From contig NZ_KI515776.1 in assembly GCF_000478175.1 (NCBI RefSeq), forward strand, positions 143,451 through 207,450: a DNA stretch of 64,000 nt. The letters are read 5' to 3'. Of the stretch, positions 53,083 to 62,676 are shown piece by piece (position 1 is the stretch's first letter; every line of letters begins with the position of its first letter). Under the pieces are notes generated by a model. The model was not told the origin of the DNA and ran no database searches. It worked only from the letters and a program-made list of their open reading frames with translations. The DNA is from Corynebacterium sp. KPL1814. Its GTDB lineage: Bacteria; Actinomycetota; Actinomycetes; Mycobacteriales; Mycobacteriaceae. Made by a program: the position numbers and the translations under genes.

Positions 53083-54153
53083 TGAAGTGTCTCAGGTTTT
53101 GTTCTGTTTGAGTGGATGGGAAAATTTGGAACATGCCGAGAAAATTTGATCAGGATGCGAAGGACCGAATCGTCCGCTTGGTAGAAGATCGCATTCTGGC
53201 GGAGAGTATTTCGACGCAGGAAGCGTGCAAGATCGTGGCACCCAAACTGGGCGTTTCGTGGCACGCAGCGAGGCAATGGACGCAAGCCCGCTCGACGTGA
53301 GGGACGCGTTACTGAACGGTTGCCTGAGGACCTTGCTGCAGAAAAAGCACGGTTGCGTCGAGAGAATCACCAGCTGCGGGACGCCAATGAGTTGTTGAAG
53401 GCCGCTTCGGCTTTTTCGCGTCGGAACCAGGTCCGAAACGTTAAGAAATGATCCGGTTTATCGATGAGTCCCGGAGTATTTTTTCTGTCGAGTTTATCTG
53501 CCAGACGTTAAACATCCACCGTGAAGGCGGCTTTTTTACTTCGCGTGGGTACCGCCAGTCTAAAGACCGGGGCTTAAGCTCTCGCGCTCTTCGAGACGCT
53601 GCTCTCGTGGGGCATAGTCGCAATGTTCATGCTGAAAGTTACGGCGTCTTCGGTGTGTGGTAGATGTGGCGTGTGCTGCGCCGCCAGGGCAGTGACAGTG
53701 GCCGCGAGCACACAGCCTGTCTGATGCGCACCGAGGCCTTGTCGCTGCAGGCGCTCGACCAGGCGATCGTGTGCGCCAAAGGAAACAACGGGCTTGATTT
53801 ATCATTTAGAACACGGCTGACAATATGTGAGCATCATCTACAACGAGCGCCTGGCTGAGCATGAAATTTCGTGTCTACCGGCACTGTTGGTGATTCCTAT
53901 GACAATGCTTTGGCTGAGAATGTCTACGGCTCCTACAAGAACGAACTAATTCATACCTGCTCGTGGGCCGACGTGGTCGACGTGGAAATCGCGACGTTCG
54001 AGTGGGTCAACTGGTGGACTGAGTCAAGGCTCCACCAGAGCTTGGGCTACCGCACGCTGACTGAAATAGAAGCCGAATTTTGGGAACACCACCCCGGTCA
54101 AGAAATAATGGAAATCAAGACACATGCCTAGGAACAAAACCCAGGGCACTTCA
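53083..54153 (+). mobile_element. Degenerate IS3-family element (related to copy 1, internally deleted), 1071 bp
   Basis: Left end TGAAGTGTCTCAGGTTTTGT (53083), right end AACCCAGGGCACTTCA (to 54153). Compared with the 1310-bp element at 9295 it lacks about 240 bases in orfB (from CLMR to TEALSLQAL). It truncates the older IS3 orfB on its left. Confidence 0.87.
53133..54131 (+). pseudogene. IS3 orfA/orfB remnants with stops, frameshifts and a deletion
   Basis: orfA MPRKFDQDAKDRIVRLVEDRI... ends early at a TGA after QWTQARST (about 53300). orfB begins MIRFIDESRSIFSVEF at 53448, meets a TAG at 53663, and continues as MWRVLRRQGSDSGREHTACLMR joined directly to TEALSLQALDQAI. After another frame change it ends [25 protein letters not shown]... 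EIKTHA at 54131. Confidence 0.85.
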
Positions 54154-54593
54154 AAGCCATAGAGTATTTAGACCGTGAGTTGGAAGAGGCTATCCCGGAT
54201 GATTCCTGGGAAAGCACCAACTAAGGACTAGTCCTGTTCCGGCTCCGGTGTGATTAGAGTTCGGCGTCCTAGTCGTCTTCATGCTGTGCTTTCCGCTCTG
54301 GTGCCTTGTTCTCACTCTGCGTGTCGTGTGCGTTATCCACGGTCTGGTAGCCGGTAGGAGCCTCCTCTCCCAGTTCGAGGCTGGCGCGAGGAAGTCGAGG
54401 TCGTTGTGTTTCTACGGGCCATGTGGAGTGGTGGCCTGGGGCACTTCAATAAGCCATTTTGGAACCAGGTAAACCAGGCGGTGAAACTCCGCGTGAGGCG
54501 CCCTAGGCCTATCGGTCTTGAACGGATTCTGATCCTTGGCGAAAATGATAGGTCTTGGTCGATTTATCGGGTCGTTGGGTTTAGGGTGAGGTC
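54154..54593. other. Gene scars between the IS stack and alkB
   Basis: 440 bases without an intact gene. On the plus strand a frame leaving the IS end reads AIEYLDRELEEAIPDDSWESTN and stops at 54223, probably a 3' stump of a lost gene. On the minus strand a frame ending at 54269 reads RASLELGEEAPTGYQTVDNAHDTQSENK-type sequence without a visible start. Neither is recognised. TAGGGT near 54582 is a possible -10 for alkB. Confidence 0.45.
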
Positions 54594-55283
54594 ATGCTTT
54601 TTGATTCGCTGCCGCGGCCGAATGCGTACGTCGCGCCGGGCGTGGGGCACGTGCCGGGATGGGTGGGCATCGGCAAGCAAAAGGCCTTGGTGGAAGAGAC
54701 GCGGGAGATTGCTCGCGCGTATGCGCATACACCGATGGCGATGGTGCAGCCGCGGCTGAAATCGGGTGGGCAGATGAGCGTATTTCAGCTGCATCTTGGC
54801 AGGTATTGGCATTATCCCAGCTACCGGTACGTGGACAATATGGAAGGCACGCGGGTGCCGCCGGTACCGGATAGCCTGCGGGAATTGGCCCCGGCGGCGC
54901 TGCGGCAGGCGGCCCAGGTCGCCCCGGAGCTTGAACCATGGGTGGATAACTTCGTGCCGGAGATGGCGCTGGTGAATTATTATCCGCCCGGCTCGGCGAT
55001 GGGGATGCACGTGGATGATTCGGAGGAATCGTCCGCGCCCGTGATTTCGCTTTCGATTGGGGATGAGGCCCTCTTCCGCATAGGCCATACCGAAAATCGC
55101 ACCAAGCCCTGGGACGATGTGACCCTGTGCTCGGGTGATCTGGTGGTCTTTGGCGGCCCAAAGCGCTTTGCCTATCACGGGGTGGTGCGGGTAAATGATG
55201 GCACGCTGCCGGAGGGTTGCGGGCTGCAGGAAGGAAGAATCAATATCACCATCAGACAAGTTTCGGCGAGCGCGGTAGGCTAG
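54594..55283 (+). CDS. alkB: AlkB-family Fe(II)/2-oxoglutarate DNA repair dioxygenase
   Basis: 229 residues. Iron site M-H-V-D-D (H and D of HxD) followed by a distal His in FAYHGVVRV and the 2-oxoglutarate Arg in RINITIR. The nucleotide-recognition region contains PEMALVNYYPPGSAMGMH, usual for AlkB. It removes methyl groups from alkylated bases by oxidation. ATG 54594 follows TAGGGT (54582-54587) by six bases, so it could be leaderless; GGTGAGG is also close. Confidence 0.9.
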   Translation: MLFDSLPRPNAYVAPGVGHVPGWVGIGKQKALVEETREIARAYAHTPMAMVQPRLKSGGQMSVFQLHLGRYWHYPSYRYVDNMEGTRVPPVPDSLRELAPAALRQAAQVAPELEPWVDNFVPEMALVNYYPPGSAMGMHVDDSEESSAPVISLSIGDEALFRIGHTENRTKPWDDVTLCSGDLVVFGGPKRFAYHGVVRVNDGTLPEGCGLQEGRINITIRQVSASAVG

Positions 55284-55322
55284 GTCGGGTTACATAAAGG
55301 TTGAAGAAAAGAGGTTTTTCTT

Positions 55323-55862
55323 ATGTCCCGAATTGGCATCATCATCGGCTCTACCCGCGATAAGGCGGCGGGCCAGGCAGTAGGCGAGTGGGTCAATGAC
55401 CTCGCCCAAGGCCGCGAGAACGGCGTGGAGTACCAGCTGTTGGAGCTCAAGAAGTTCAATGTCCCCATCCTTACCAGCGAGGTTGTTCCGGGAGCGGCGA
55501 ATAAGCAGTACGATGACGCCAACGTGCAGGAGTGGTCCAAGGCCGTCGATGCCTGCGATGGCTTTGTCTTCGTGACCCCGGAGTACAACCACTCCGTGCC
55601 TGGTGCGTTCAAGAACGCCTATGATTCGCTCGGCGCGGAATGGGCGGGCAAGCCGGTAGCCTTCGTGGGCTATGGTTCCGTCGGCGGCGTGCGCGCGGTC
55701 GAGGCATGGCGCAATGTCGTGGCTAACTTCTCCATGCCGCAGCTGCGCAACCAGCTGGACTTTAATATCTTCACCGATTGGAACGATGGCGAATTCCGCC
55801 CCAGCGATGACTCCTACGAGCGCGCTAACTCCCTGCTTGCTGAGCTCGAGGACGCACTTTAA
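55323..55862 (+). CDS. NADPH-dependent FMN reductase
   Basis: 179 residues of the flavodoxin-like NAD(P)H:FMN reductase family. The phosphate loop GIIIGSTRDKAAG is at the start, and FVFVTPEYNHSVPGAFKNAYD is the flavin-binding signature. It reduces FMN or quinones and may protect against redox stress. AAAAGAGG lies upstream. 39 bases after alkB, on the same strand as the SDR gene. Confidence 0.9.
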   Translation: MSRIGIIIGSTRDKAAGQAVGEWVNDLAQGRENGVEYQLLELKKFNVPILTSEVVPGAANKQYDDANVQEWSKAVDACDGFVFVTPEYNHSVPGAFKNAYDSLGAEWAGKPVAFVGYGSVGGVRAVEAWRNVVANFSMPQLRNQLDFNIFTDWNDGEFRPSDDSYERANSLLAELEDAL

Positions 55863-55907
55863 GTAAAAGGCCCTGCACCGCGCAGCGCGCTGCGTAGCAT
55901 GGGGTGC

Positions 55908-56618
55908 ATGAGTGAAAAGAAAGTAGCAGTAGTAACCGGCGCCTCCTCTGGTATTGGGGAGGCCACCGCGCGCTCTTTGGCCAAGGATGGCTGGCACGTC
56001 GTGGTGGGAGCTCGCCGCACAGACCGCCTGCAGCAGCTTGCCAATGAAATCGGTGGCGAGGCCTATGAACTGGACGTTACCTCCGATGTCTCCGTCTCCA
56101 AGTTCGTCTCCCACCTTGACCGCGTAGATCTTTTGGTCAATAACGCCGGCGGTGCCAAGGGCCTGGAGCCGCTGGTCGATACCTCAATTGAGGACTGGCA
56201 GTGGATGTACGAGACCAATGTGCTCGGCACCGTGCGCATGATTCAGGCTCTTATGCCCAAGTTAGAGCGGGTGCCGGATCTTTCCGGGCTAATTATTAAT
56301 GTCGGTTCCATTGCCGGCTGGACCGTATATGAAGGCGGTTCCGGCTATAACACCGCTAAGCACGGCGTGCGCGTAATTTCCCGCGCGCTGCGGCTAGAAA
56401 ATCACGATGTGCGCGTTACCGAGATTGACCCAGGCCGCGTGGCCACGGACTTTTCCTTGGTGCGCTTCAAGGGCGATGAAAAGCGCGCTGCCGCGGTCTA
56501 CGATGGCCAGCTCAACCTCGTGGCAGAGGATATTGCCGAGGCCATCCGCTGGGTTGCCGCCCAACCGGCCCACGTCAACGTGGATACGATGACGATCAAG
56601 CCGCGCACGCAAAGCTAA
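55908..56618 (+). CDS. SDR-family oxidoreductase
   Basis: 236 residues. Rossmann motif TGASSGIGEATA, NNAG motif (LLVNNAGG), catalytic Ser in NVGSIAG and the active site YNTAK, with PGRVATDF after it. It resembles YdfG-type 3-hydroxy acid / serine dehydrogenases (classical SDR). TAGCAT (55895-55900) is seven bases before ATG 55908, so a leaderless start is favoured over the ATG nine bases upstream. Confidence 0.9.
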   Translation: MSEKKVAVVTGASSGIGEATARSLAKDGWHVVVGARRTDRLQQLANEIGGEAYELDVTSDVSVSKFVSHLDRVDLLVNNAGGAKGLEPLVDTSIEDWQWMYETNVLGTVRMIQALMPKLERVPDLSGLIINVGSIAGWTVYEGGSGYNTAKHGVRVISRALRLENHDVRVTEIDPGRVATDFSLVRFKGDEKRAAAVYDGQLNLVAEDIAEAIRWVAAQPAHVNVDTMTIKPRTQS

Positions 56619-56645
56619 GGCCCCGCGGGGCTCTTAAAAAGAGCG
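56619..56645. terminator. Possible terminator between the SDR and betB
   Basis: GCCCCGCGGGGC just after the SDR stop forms a tight hairpin, and CTCTT-AAA-AAGAG follows. On the minus strand a T-run (CTCTTTTT) lies in the same place, so it may end betB transcripts instead. Neither arrangement is textbook. Confidence 0.35.
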
Positions 56646-56678
56646 GCGAGGCCTAGGCTTTATCTTCCTGCTTGAGCC

Positions 56679-58256
56679 TTATTGCAGGCCAAACTGATCC
56701 CATGCGGCAGGGGCCAGGTTCTGGTACACGTGCTTGTGCTCTTGGTATTCGGCAAGGCCGGTCGGACCCAGCTCGCGTCCATTGCCGGACTGCTTGTAGC
56801 CGCCCCATTCCGCCTGCGGCAGGTACGGGTGGAAATCATTGATCCAAATGGTGCCGTGGCGCAGGGCACGGGCAACGCGCTCGGCACGGCCCGCATCGGA
56901 GGTATACACCGCGCCAGCCAGGCCATACTCGGTATCGTTTGCGATCTCGATGGCCTCTTCTTCGGAGGTGAAGGTCTCGATGGTCACGGTCGGGCCGAAG
57001 GCCTCGTCGTGGACGCAGTCCATCTCGCGGGTAGCGCCATCGATAATCGTGGGCAGGTAGTACACGCCCTGGCCCAAATCTGTGGTGCCGGTGCCGTGCT
57101 GGCCGGTGGTGTCCTCGCTGGTGGCGGCGCGGCCGCCGGTGAGGATTTTGGCTCCTTGCTCGCGGGCCTTGTCCACGTAGGCTGCGACCTTCTCGCGGTG
57201 ATCGGCCGAGATGAGCGGGCCGGCCTCGGCCTTTTCATCGGTGGGTCCACCGATCTTGATCTTCTCGGCGCGCTCGACCAGTGCGTCAACGAACTTATCG
57301 TGCAGGGACTCTTCCACCACGATGCGCGAGCCGGCAGAGCAGACCTGGCCGGAGTGGAAGAAGGCGCCGTTGAGCGCGTTATCCACGGCGACGTCGAAGT
57401 TGGCATCAGCGAATATAACGTTCGGGTTCTTGCCGCCGAGCTCCAGCGCGGTGCGCTTGACGGTCTCGGCCGCGTTCTTTGCAATCAGCTTGCCGGTAAC
57501 GAGGCCGCCGGTGAAGGAGACCATGTCCACGTCGGGGTGCTGGGAGAGCGGATTGCCGCAGTTAGCGCCGGCGCCGGTGATGAGGTTGCCCACGCCATCC
57601 GGCAGGCCGCATTCCTTGAGCGCCGCCATGAGCAGCATGGCGGTGTGCGGGGTCAACTCTGCCTGCTTGAGCACGAAGGTATTGCCGGCAGCAAGGGCCG
57701 GGCCAACCTTCCAGGACACCTGCAGCAGCGGGTAGTTCCAGGGGGTAATCAGGCCGCAGACGCCCACCGGTTCGGCGTCGATGCGCGAGCGCAGGTTGGG
57801 ATCTTGCGGGTCGACCACGCGGCCGGCTTGGTGCTGGGCCAAGGTGCCGAAGTACTCGAAAGCATTGGCAATATCGTCCATATCGCCCAGGGATTCCTCG
57901 TAGCGCTTGCCGGTATCCGCGGATTCGGCTTGAGCGAAAAGCTCCTTGTGCTCCCGGATGAAATCCGCCAGGCGGATGACGATCTTGCCGCGCTCTGCGG
58001 AAGGCGTTGCGGCCCACTCGCCTTTATCGAATGTTTCCCGTGCAGCCTGGATGGCACGCAGGGTATCTGCTTCGGAGGCCTCGGAGACGACGCCGACGGT
58101 GGAGCCATCGGCAGGGCAGATAATGGTGCGGGTCTCGCCATCTTGGGCGGCCTCCCACTGGCCGTTGATGAAGAGCGACTTCGGGGCATCACCGGAGTGC
58201 ACGCCTTGGAGCAGTTCGGTGGTCGCGGGATCGAACAAGGTGTTTTGGGTGCTCAA
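56679..58256 (-). CDS. betB: Betaine-aldehyde dehydrogenase
   Basis: 525 residues of the aldehyde dehydrogenase superfamily. NAD-binding TPWNYPLLQVSWKVGPALAAGN, catalytic Glu in LELGGKNPN and nucleophile Cys in FFHSGQVCSAG are all present. It converts betaine aldehyde to glycine betaine, completing the choline pathway started by BetA. Assignment rests on family motifs plus position beside betT and betA. It lies 45 bases downstream of betT on the same strand. Confidence 0.88.
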   Translation of the reverse strand: MSTQNTLFDPATTELLQGVHSGDAPKSLFINGQWEAAQDGETRTIICPADGSTVGVVSEASEADTLRAIQAARETFDKGEWAATPSAERGKIVIRLADFIREHKELFAQAESADTGKRYEESLGDMDDIANAFEYFGTLAQHQAGRVVDPQDPNLRSRIDAEPVGVCGLITPWNYPLLQVSWKVGPALAAGNTFVLKQAELTPHTAMLLMAALKECGLPDGVGNLITGAGANCGNPLSQHPDVDMVSFTGGLVTGKLIAKNAAETVKRTALELGGKNPNVIFADANFDVAVDNALNGAFFHSGQVCSAGSRIVVEESLHDKFVDALVERAEKIKIGGPTDEKAEAGPLISADHREKVAAYVDKAREQGAKILTGGRAATSEDTTGQHGTGTTDLGQGVYYLPTIIDGATREMDCVHDEAFGPTVTIETFTSEEEAIEIANDTEYGLAGAVYTSDAGRAERVARALRHGTIWINDFHPYLPQAEWGGYKQSGNGRELGPTGLAEYQEHKHVYQNLAPAAWDQFGLQ

Positions 58257-58301
58257 AGTGCAAGCAACCTTTCTCTAATTGAGGCGGTATCGCCCGCCAG
58301 T

Positions 58302-60542
58302 TTAACTATCTTCGCGCCAGGTGCGTTCGGGCTCGGCACCATCGGAGACATCGGAATCGCCCGGCTGGTTTTGCTGCATGTAGAGGAATGCCAGGTGGCG
58401 CTCGTACAGGTCCAGCACGTTGTTGATGATCTGGTTTTCGGAGTAGCCGTAGACGTCATAGCCCAGCGAACCGGTCATGTCGTAGACCTCAAGGCGGTAG
58501 TACTCGCCGTCGCCCTCGCAGAAGTCTGGGCGCTCCGCAGAAACCGGGAAGAGTTGGTAGCGGAATTTCCGCTCGTTATGCAGCCGGACTTCGAGGTCGA
58601 GCTGCGGCAGTTCGGCATCGGGAAGCTCGCTGGTGAGCAAGATGGCGTCGTAGCCGCGGGTGCGCATCTGTGTGGCCACCTGTTCGAGGGCGTAGGTGGC
58701 GGTTCCTCGCAGGTAGTCATCCATGTCCTGTTTGGTGGGGAAGGAGTTGGCGCGGTCCAAGCGGTTCTTCCACAGGTTGGCATCGCTGGGCTCGCGCTCG
58801 GTGCGGCTGCTGATGGCGCCGTGCAAGGCGGTTTTCCGGGCCTCGCGCTGGACGATTTCTAGGCGCAGCGACTTCCAGAGCGAGAACATGATGAGGTAGA
58901 CCACGAATGCGAAGGGCAGGCCCATGACCACGGTCGCGGATTGCACGGTGGCAATGCCATCGAGCTGTAGCAATGCCAAGGTCAACGCGCCGACGGTAAT
59001 GGACCAGAAAATGCGCAGCCACCGGGCGCCATCTTGCCGGTTATCCGTGATGCGGGAGGTGAAATTGGACATGACCAGCGCACCGGAGTCGGCCGAGGTG
59101 ATATACAGCAGCAGGCCGATGAAGGTGGTCAGGAAGATGACGATGCCGGAGCCAGGGAATTCTTGGAGCATGTCGTAGAAACCCTGTTCCGGAACGTTGA
59201 TGGCGTTTTCCGCAAATTCCGGATAGTCACCGGAGCGCACCATGTCCAGGGCGGTATTGCCAAAGAAGGACATCCACATCAGGATGAACAGGAAGGGGAA
59301 GGTCAGCGTGCCCAGGATGAACTGGCGCAGCGTGCGGCCGCGGGAAATGCGGGCGAGGAACAGGCCGACGAAGGTTGCCCAGGCAATCCACCAGGCCCAG
59401 AAGAAGAGGGTCCAGGATTGCATCCAGGTATCCACGCTGGCTTGGTCCTCAGCAAAGGCGAAGGTCTCTAGCGTCCAGGAGGGGAACTTGGAGACGTAGT
59501 CACCGATATTGGTGACGATGGCGTCGAAGAGGTAGGCGGTCTTGCCAAAGACCACGACGTAAATCATCAGCGCGATGGCGAGGTACACGTTGAGCTCAGA
59601 GAGGAAGCGGATGCCCTTATCCACGCCGGATACGGCAGACAACGTTGCAATGGCGACGGCGATAATGATGAGGGCCGATTGCAGCCCCAGCCCCTGTTCG
59701 ATGCCAAAGATGAGGTGGAAGCCGTAGGACAGCTGCACCACGCCGATGCCCAGGGATGCGGTAACGCCGAAAACGGTGCCCAGCATGGCGGCAATGTCCA
59801 CGGCCGCCCCAATGGGTCCGTGCACGCGCTTGCCGATGAGCGGGTACAGCGCCGAGCGAATAGCCAACGGCATATTCAGACGGTAGGCGAAGTAACCAAA
59901 GGCCATGCCCATCAGCGCATAGAGCGCCCAGCCGGTAAGCCCGTAGTGGAACATGGCGTAGACCACGGCCTCTTTGGCGGCCTCCATGGTCTCGCCATCG
60001 CCCACCGGCGGATCCATGTACATCGTGACCGGCTCGGCCACGGCGAAGAACATGAGGTCCACGCCGATGCCGGCGGCAAAGAGCATGGATACCCATGAAA
60101 AGGTATTGAATTTGGGCCGGGAGTGGTCCGGGCCCATGCGGATGCTGCCGGTATTGGAAAAGGCGATGTAGAGGACAAAGACCACGGCGATGGTGGCGGT
60201 CAGGACGTAGAACCATCCCAGGTTTGTGCCGATCCATCCGGTGACGCTGGCGAGGGTATTCGCCGCGGATTCTTTGCCAAAGCCCGCATACAGGGCCATG
60301 GCGATAATCAGCACACCGGAAATGATAAAGACCGGCCAATTGGGTTTGGGTGCGGCCACCTCATCGGCACCGACATCATCGCCGGTTTCGGCCTTGTAGC
60401 TGCCGACGATGGCGCGTACTTGGTTGCGCGGTTTATGACCCTTGTCCTCAGTTGGGTGAGTTTCCCCAGGGGAGTGAGCGAGAGAGGTGTCGGAATCCCC
60501 TGTACGGGACTCTTCATGGTCGTGCGGACCACGGTTAGCCAT
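58302..60542 (-). CDS. betT: BCCT-family choline transporter with long C-terminal domain
   Basis: 746 residues. N-terminal ~65 residues are acidic/His-rich and cytoplasmic; twelve membrane helices then carry the BCCT hallmarks: GMGPDHSRPKFNTFSW-type start, TLFFWAWWIAWATFVGLFLARISRGRT and TSADSGALVMSNFTS. The C-terminal ~175 residues form a large cytoplasmic domain, as in osmoregulated BetT. It imports choline, the substrate of BetA. The gene is divergent from betA across about 330 bases. Confidence 0.88.
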   Translation of the reverse strand: MANRGPHDHEESRTGDSDTSLAHSPGETHPTEDKGHKPRNQVRAIVGSYKAETGDDVGADEVAAPKPNWPVFIISGVLIIAMALYAGFGKESAANTLASVTGWIGTNLGWFYVLTATIAVVFVLYIAFSNTGSIRMGPDHSRPKFNTFSWVSMLFAAGIGVDLMFFAVAEPVTMYMDPPVGDGETMEAAKEAVVYAMFHYGLTGWALYALMGMAFGYFAYRLNMPLAIRSALYPLIGKRVHGPIGAAVDIAAMLGTVFGVTASLGIGVVQLSYGFHLIFGIEQGLGLQSALIIIAVAIATLSAVSGVDKGIRFLSELNVYLAIALMIYVVVFGKTAYLFDAIVTNIGDYVSKFPSWTLETFAFAEDQASVDTWMQSWTLFFWAWWIAWATFVGLFLARISRGRTLRQFILGTLTFPFLFILMWMSFFGNTALDMVRSGDYPEFAENAINVPEQGFYDMLQEFPGSGIVIFLTTFIGLLLYITSADSGALVMSNFTSRITDNRQDGARWLRIFWSITVGALTLALLQLDGIATVQSATVVMGLPFAFVVYLIMFSLWKSLRLEIVQREARKTALHGAISSRTEREPSDANLWKNRLDRANSFPTKQDMDDYLRGTATYALEQVATQMRTRGYDAILLTSELPDAELPQLDLEVRLHNERKFRYQLFPVSAERPDFCEGDGEYYRLEVYDMTGSLGYDVYGYSENQIINNVLDLYERHLAFLYMQQNQPGDSDVSDGAEPERTWREDS

Positions 60543-60875
60543 CTACTTCTCCTAGTCTTGATCGATTAAGTGCCGAATCTTTCGCAAGAGTGCCCTTCAA
60601 TCCCCCGAAAAGAGGGGTAAGAGATAGGTTGGTGTCATAAATCATATGCGAGCAATCTATGCGTAAAGACCCCGGATTTCATCTACTCAGATGCATACCC
60701 GAACACCGTAAATATACATTAATCTGCGAAAACGTCCACCAGATGTGTATTCTGGGGTCGCCATTGTGCATAAATGAAAGCGGTTAAGCACAGATTTTTT
60801 GCGCACAATACAATGGATTCGCCAGAAATTCGGCGAGAACTACGCGTGAGATGGCTCACAGAAGGAAGGGGATTT
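60543..60875. promoter_or_regulatory. Divergent control region between betT and betA
   Basis: About 330 bases holding the outward promoters. AT-rich stretches (near 60590-60680 and 60770-60830) are present, but I could not assign a regulator site; no clear BetI-type palindrome is seen. AAGGAAGGGG before ATG 60876 is the betA ribosome-binding site. Confidence 0.5.
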
Positions 60876-62648
60876 ATGGGTATTGTGGACAAATTGACTA
60901 AGAAGAACTCGACAAAGAGGGCCACGGATGAAGTAAGCGATGTGGTCGTCGTCGGCGGTGGCTCTGCCGGCTCCGTCATCGCGGCTCGCTTGACCGAGGA
61001 CAAAGACACCCGCGTGCTCGTTCTTGAGGCCGGCCGTCCGGATTCCCTGTGGGACCTATTCATCCACATGCCTTCTGGATTCTCTTTCCCCATCGGGGCT
61101 AAGAACTATGACTGGATGTATGAATCCGATCCGGAACCGGAGATGAATGGGCGCCGCATTTACCACGCCCGCGGCAAGGTGCTCGGCGGTTCTTCTTCCA
61201 TCAACGGCATGATCTATCAGCGCGGCAACCCCATGGACTACGAAAAGTGGGGCCAGAACCCAGGCATGGATAACTGGGACTTTGCCCACTGCTTGCCGTA
61301 CTTCAACCGCATGGAAACCACCGCTGCCGCAGAAGACGATGATCCGCGCCGCGGCCACGATGGCCCGCTCTACCTGTCCCGCGGTCCAGCTACCTCGCCG
61401 CTTTTCCAGGCGCTATTCAAATCGGTACAAGAAGCGGGCTATAACCTGACCAATGACGTCAACGGCTACCGCCAGGAAGGCTTTGCACCCTTCGATCGCA
61501 ATATCAAGCACGGCAAGCGTTGGTCCGCTGCCCGCGCCTACCTGTACCCCAACCAGGACCGTGACAACCTTGAGGTACGTACCCGCGCATTTACCACCAA
61601 GATCCTCTTTGAAGGCACCAAGGCAGTAGGCGTGGAATACGAGTGGCAGGGTGGCACCCACCGCGTCTACGCGGACAAGATCGTCTTGTCCGCCGGTGCC
61701 ATCAATACCCCGCAGCTGCTAGAGGTCTCTGGCGTGGGCGACCGCGAGATCTTGGAAAAGCACGGCATCGATGTGGTCAAGCACCTGCCAGGCGTGGGTG
61801 AGAACCTGCAGGACCACCTCGAGGTCTACATCCAGTACGAGACTACCAAGTCCACCGCTTCCTCCCAGCCCTACCTGGATAAGTGGCGTTGGCCATTCAT
61901 GGGCTTGCAGTGGCTGCTGACGAAGAAGGGCCCGGTGGCCACCTCGCACTTTGAGGGCGGCGGTTTCGTGCGCTCCAACGAGGATGAGGCCTACCCGAAC
62001 TTGATGTTCCACTTCCTGCCCATGGCGGTGCGCTATGACGGCCAAAAGGCCGATGTAAAGCACGGCTTCCAGTGGCACGTTGGCCCGATGTTCTCTGATA
62101 CCAAGGGTCACGTGCACATCAAGAGCTCCGATATCCGCCAAAAGCCCTCCATCCTCTTTAATTACCTGCGCACCGAGCAGGACCGCCGCGAATGGGTAGA
62201 AGCCGTCCGCGTCGCCCGCTCCCTGCTGGATACTCAGGCAATGGAGGAAGTAGGCGCCCGCGAGTTCAGCCCGGGCCCAGAGGTGCAAAGCGATGAGGAA
62301 ATCTTGGAGTGGGTCCGCAATGACGGCGAGACCGCACTGCACCCATCCTGCACCGCCAAGATGGGCGATGAGTCCGATCCCATGGCCGTGGTGAACCCAG
62401 AGACCATGGGCGTATGGGGCATCGATGGCCTGTATATCGCCGATGCTTCCGTATTCCCCTCGGTTCCCAACGGCAATATCTACTCCCCAACTATGATGGT
62501 GGGAGAGAAGGCTGCGGACCTCATTGCCGGCCGCACGCCGCTCGAGCCTAACTACACTCCGTGGTACAAGGCTCACGAGGATATGCCGCTCTACGCCGAA
62601 GGCGAGGCGATCCGTGACCACAAGGAGGCACCGAAGGGTGCTTACTAA
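60876..62648 (+). CDS. betA: Choline dehydrogenase (GMC oxidoreductase)
   Basis: 590 residues. FAD-binding [20 protein letters not shown] at the start, GMC signatures [18 protein letters not shown] and [16 protein letters not shown], and the C-terminal active-site HPSCTAKMG and [19 protein letters not shown]. It oxidises choline to betaine aldehyde. ATG 60876 has AGGAAGGGG just upstream; an upstream frame extension lacks such a site. Two LysE-type exporter genes follow on the same strand after 28 bases. Confidence 0.92.
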   Translation: MGIVDKLTKKNSTKRATDEVSDVVVVGGGSAGSVIAARLTEDKDTRVLVLEAGRPDSLWDLFIHMPSGFSFPIGAKNYDWMYESDPEPEMNGRRIYHARGKVLGGSSSINGMIYQRGNPMDYEKWGQNPGMDNWDFAHCLPYFNRMETTAAAEDDDPRRGHDGPLYLSRGPATSPLFQALFKSVQEAGYNLTNDVNGYRQEGFAPFDRNIKHGKRWSAARAYLYPNQDRDNLEVRTRAFTTKILFEGTKAVGVEYEWQGGTHRVYADKIVLSAGAINTPQLLEVSGVGDREILEKHGIDVVKHLPGVGENLQDHLEVYIQYETTKSTASSQPYLDKWRWPFMGLQWLLTKKGPVATSHFEGGGFVRSNEDEAYPNLMFHFLPMAVRYDGQKADVKHGFQWHVGPMFSDTKGHVHIKSSDIRQKPSILFNYLRTEQDRREWVEAVRVARSLLDTQAMEEVGAREFSPGPEVQSDEEILEWVRNDGETALHPSCTAKMGDESDPMAVVNPETMGVWGIDGLYIADASVFPSVPNGNIYSPTMMVGEKAADLIAGRTPLEPNYTPWYKAHEDMPLYAEGEAIRDHKEAPKGAY

Positions 62649-62676
62649 CGCCCGCTTATATTAAGGAGACAAAGCC

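Noticed and set aside
56682..58862. A 726-codon open frame opposite betB
   Set aside because: Its composition (Gly/Ala/Val-rich, no recognisable motif) is that of an antisense frame; betB on the other strand has complete catalytic motifs.
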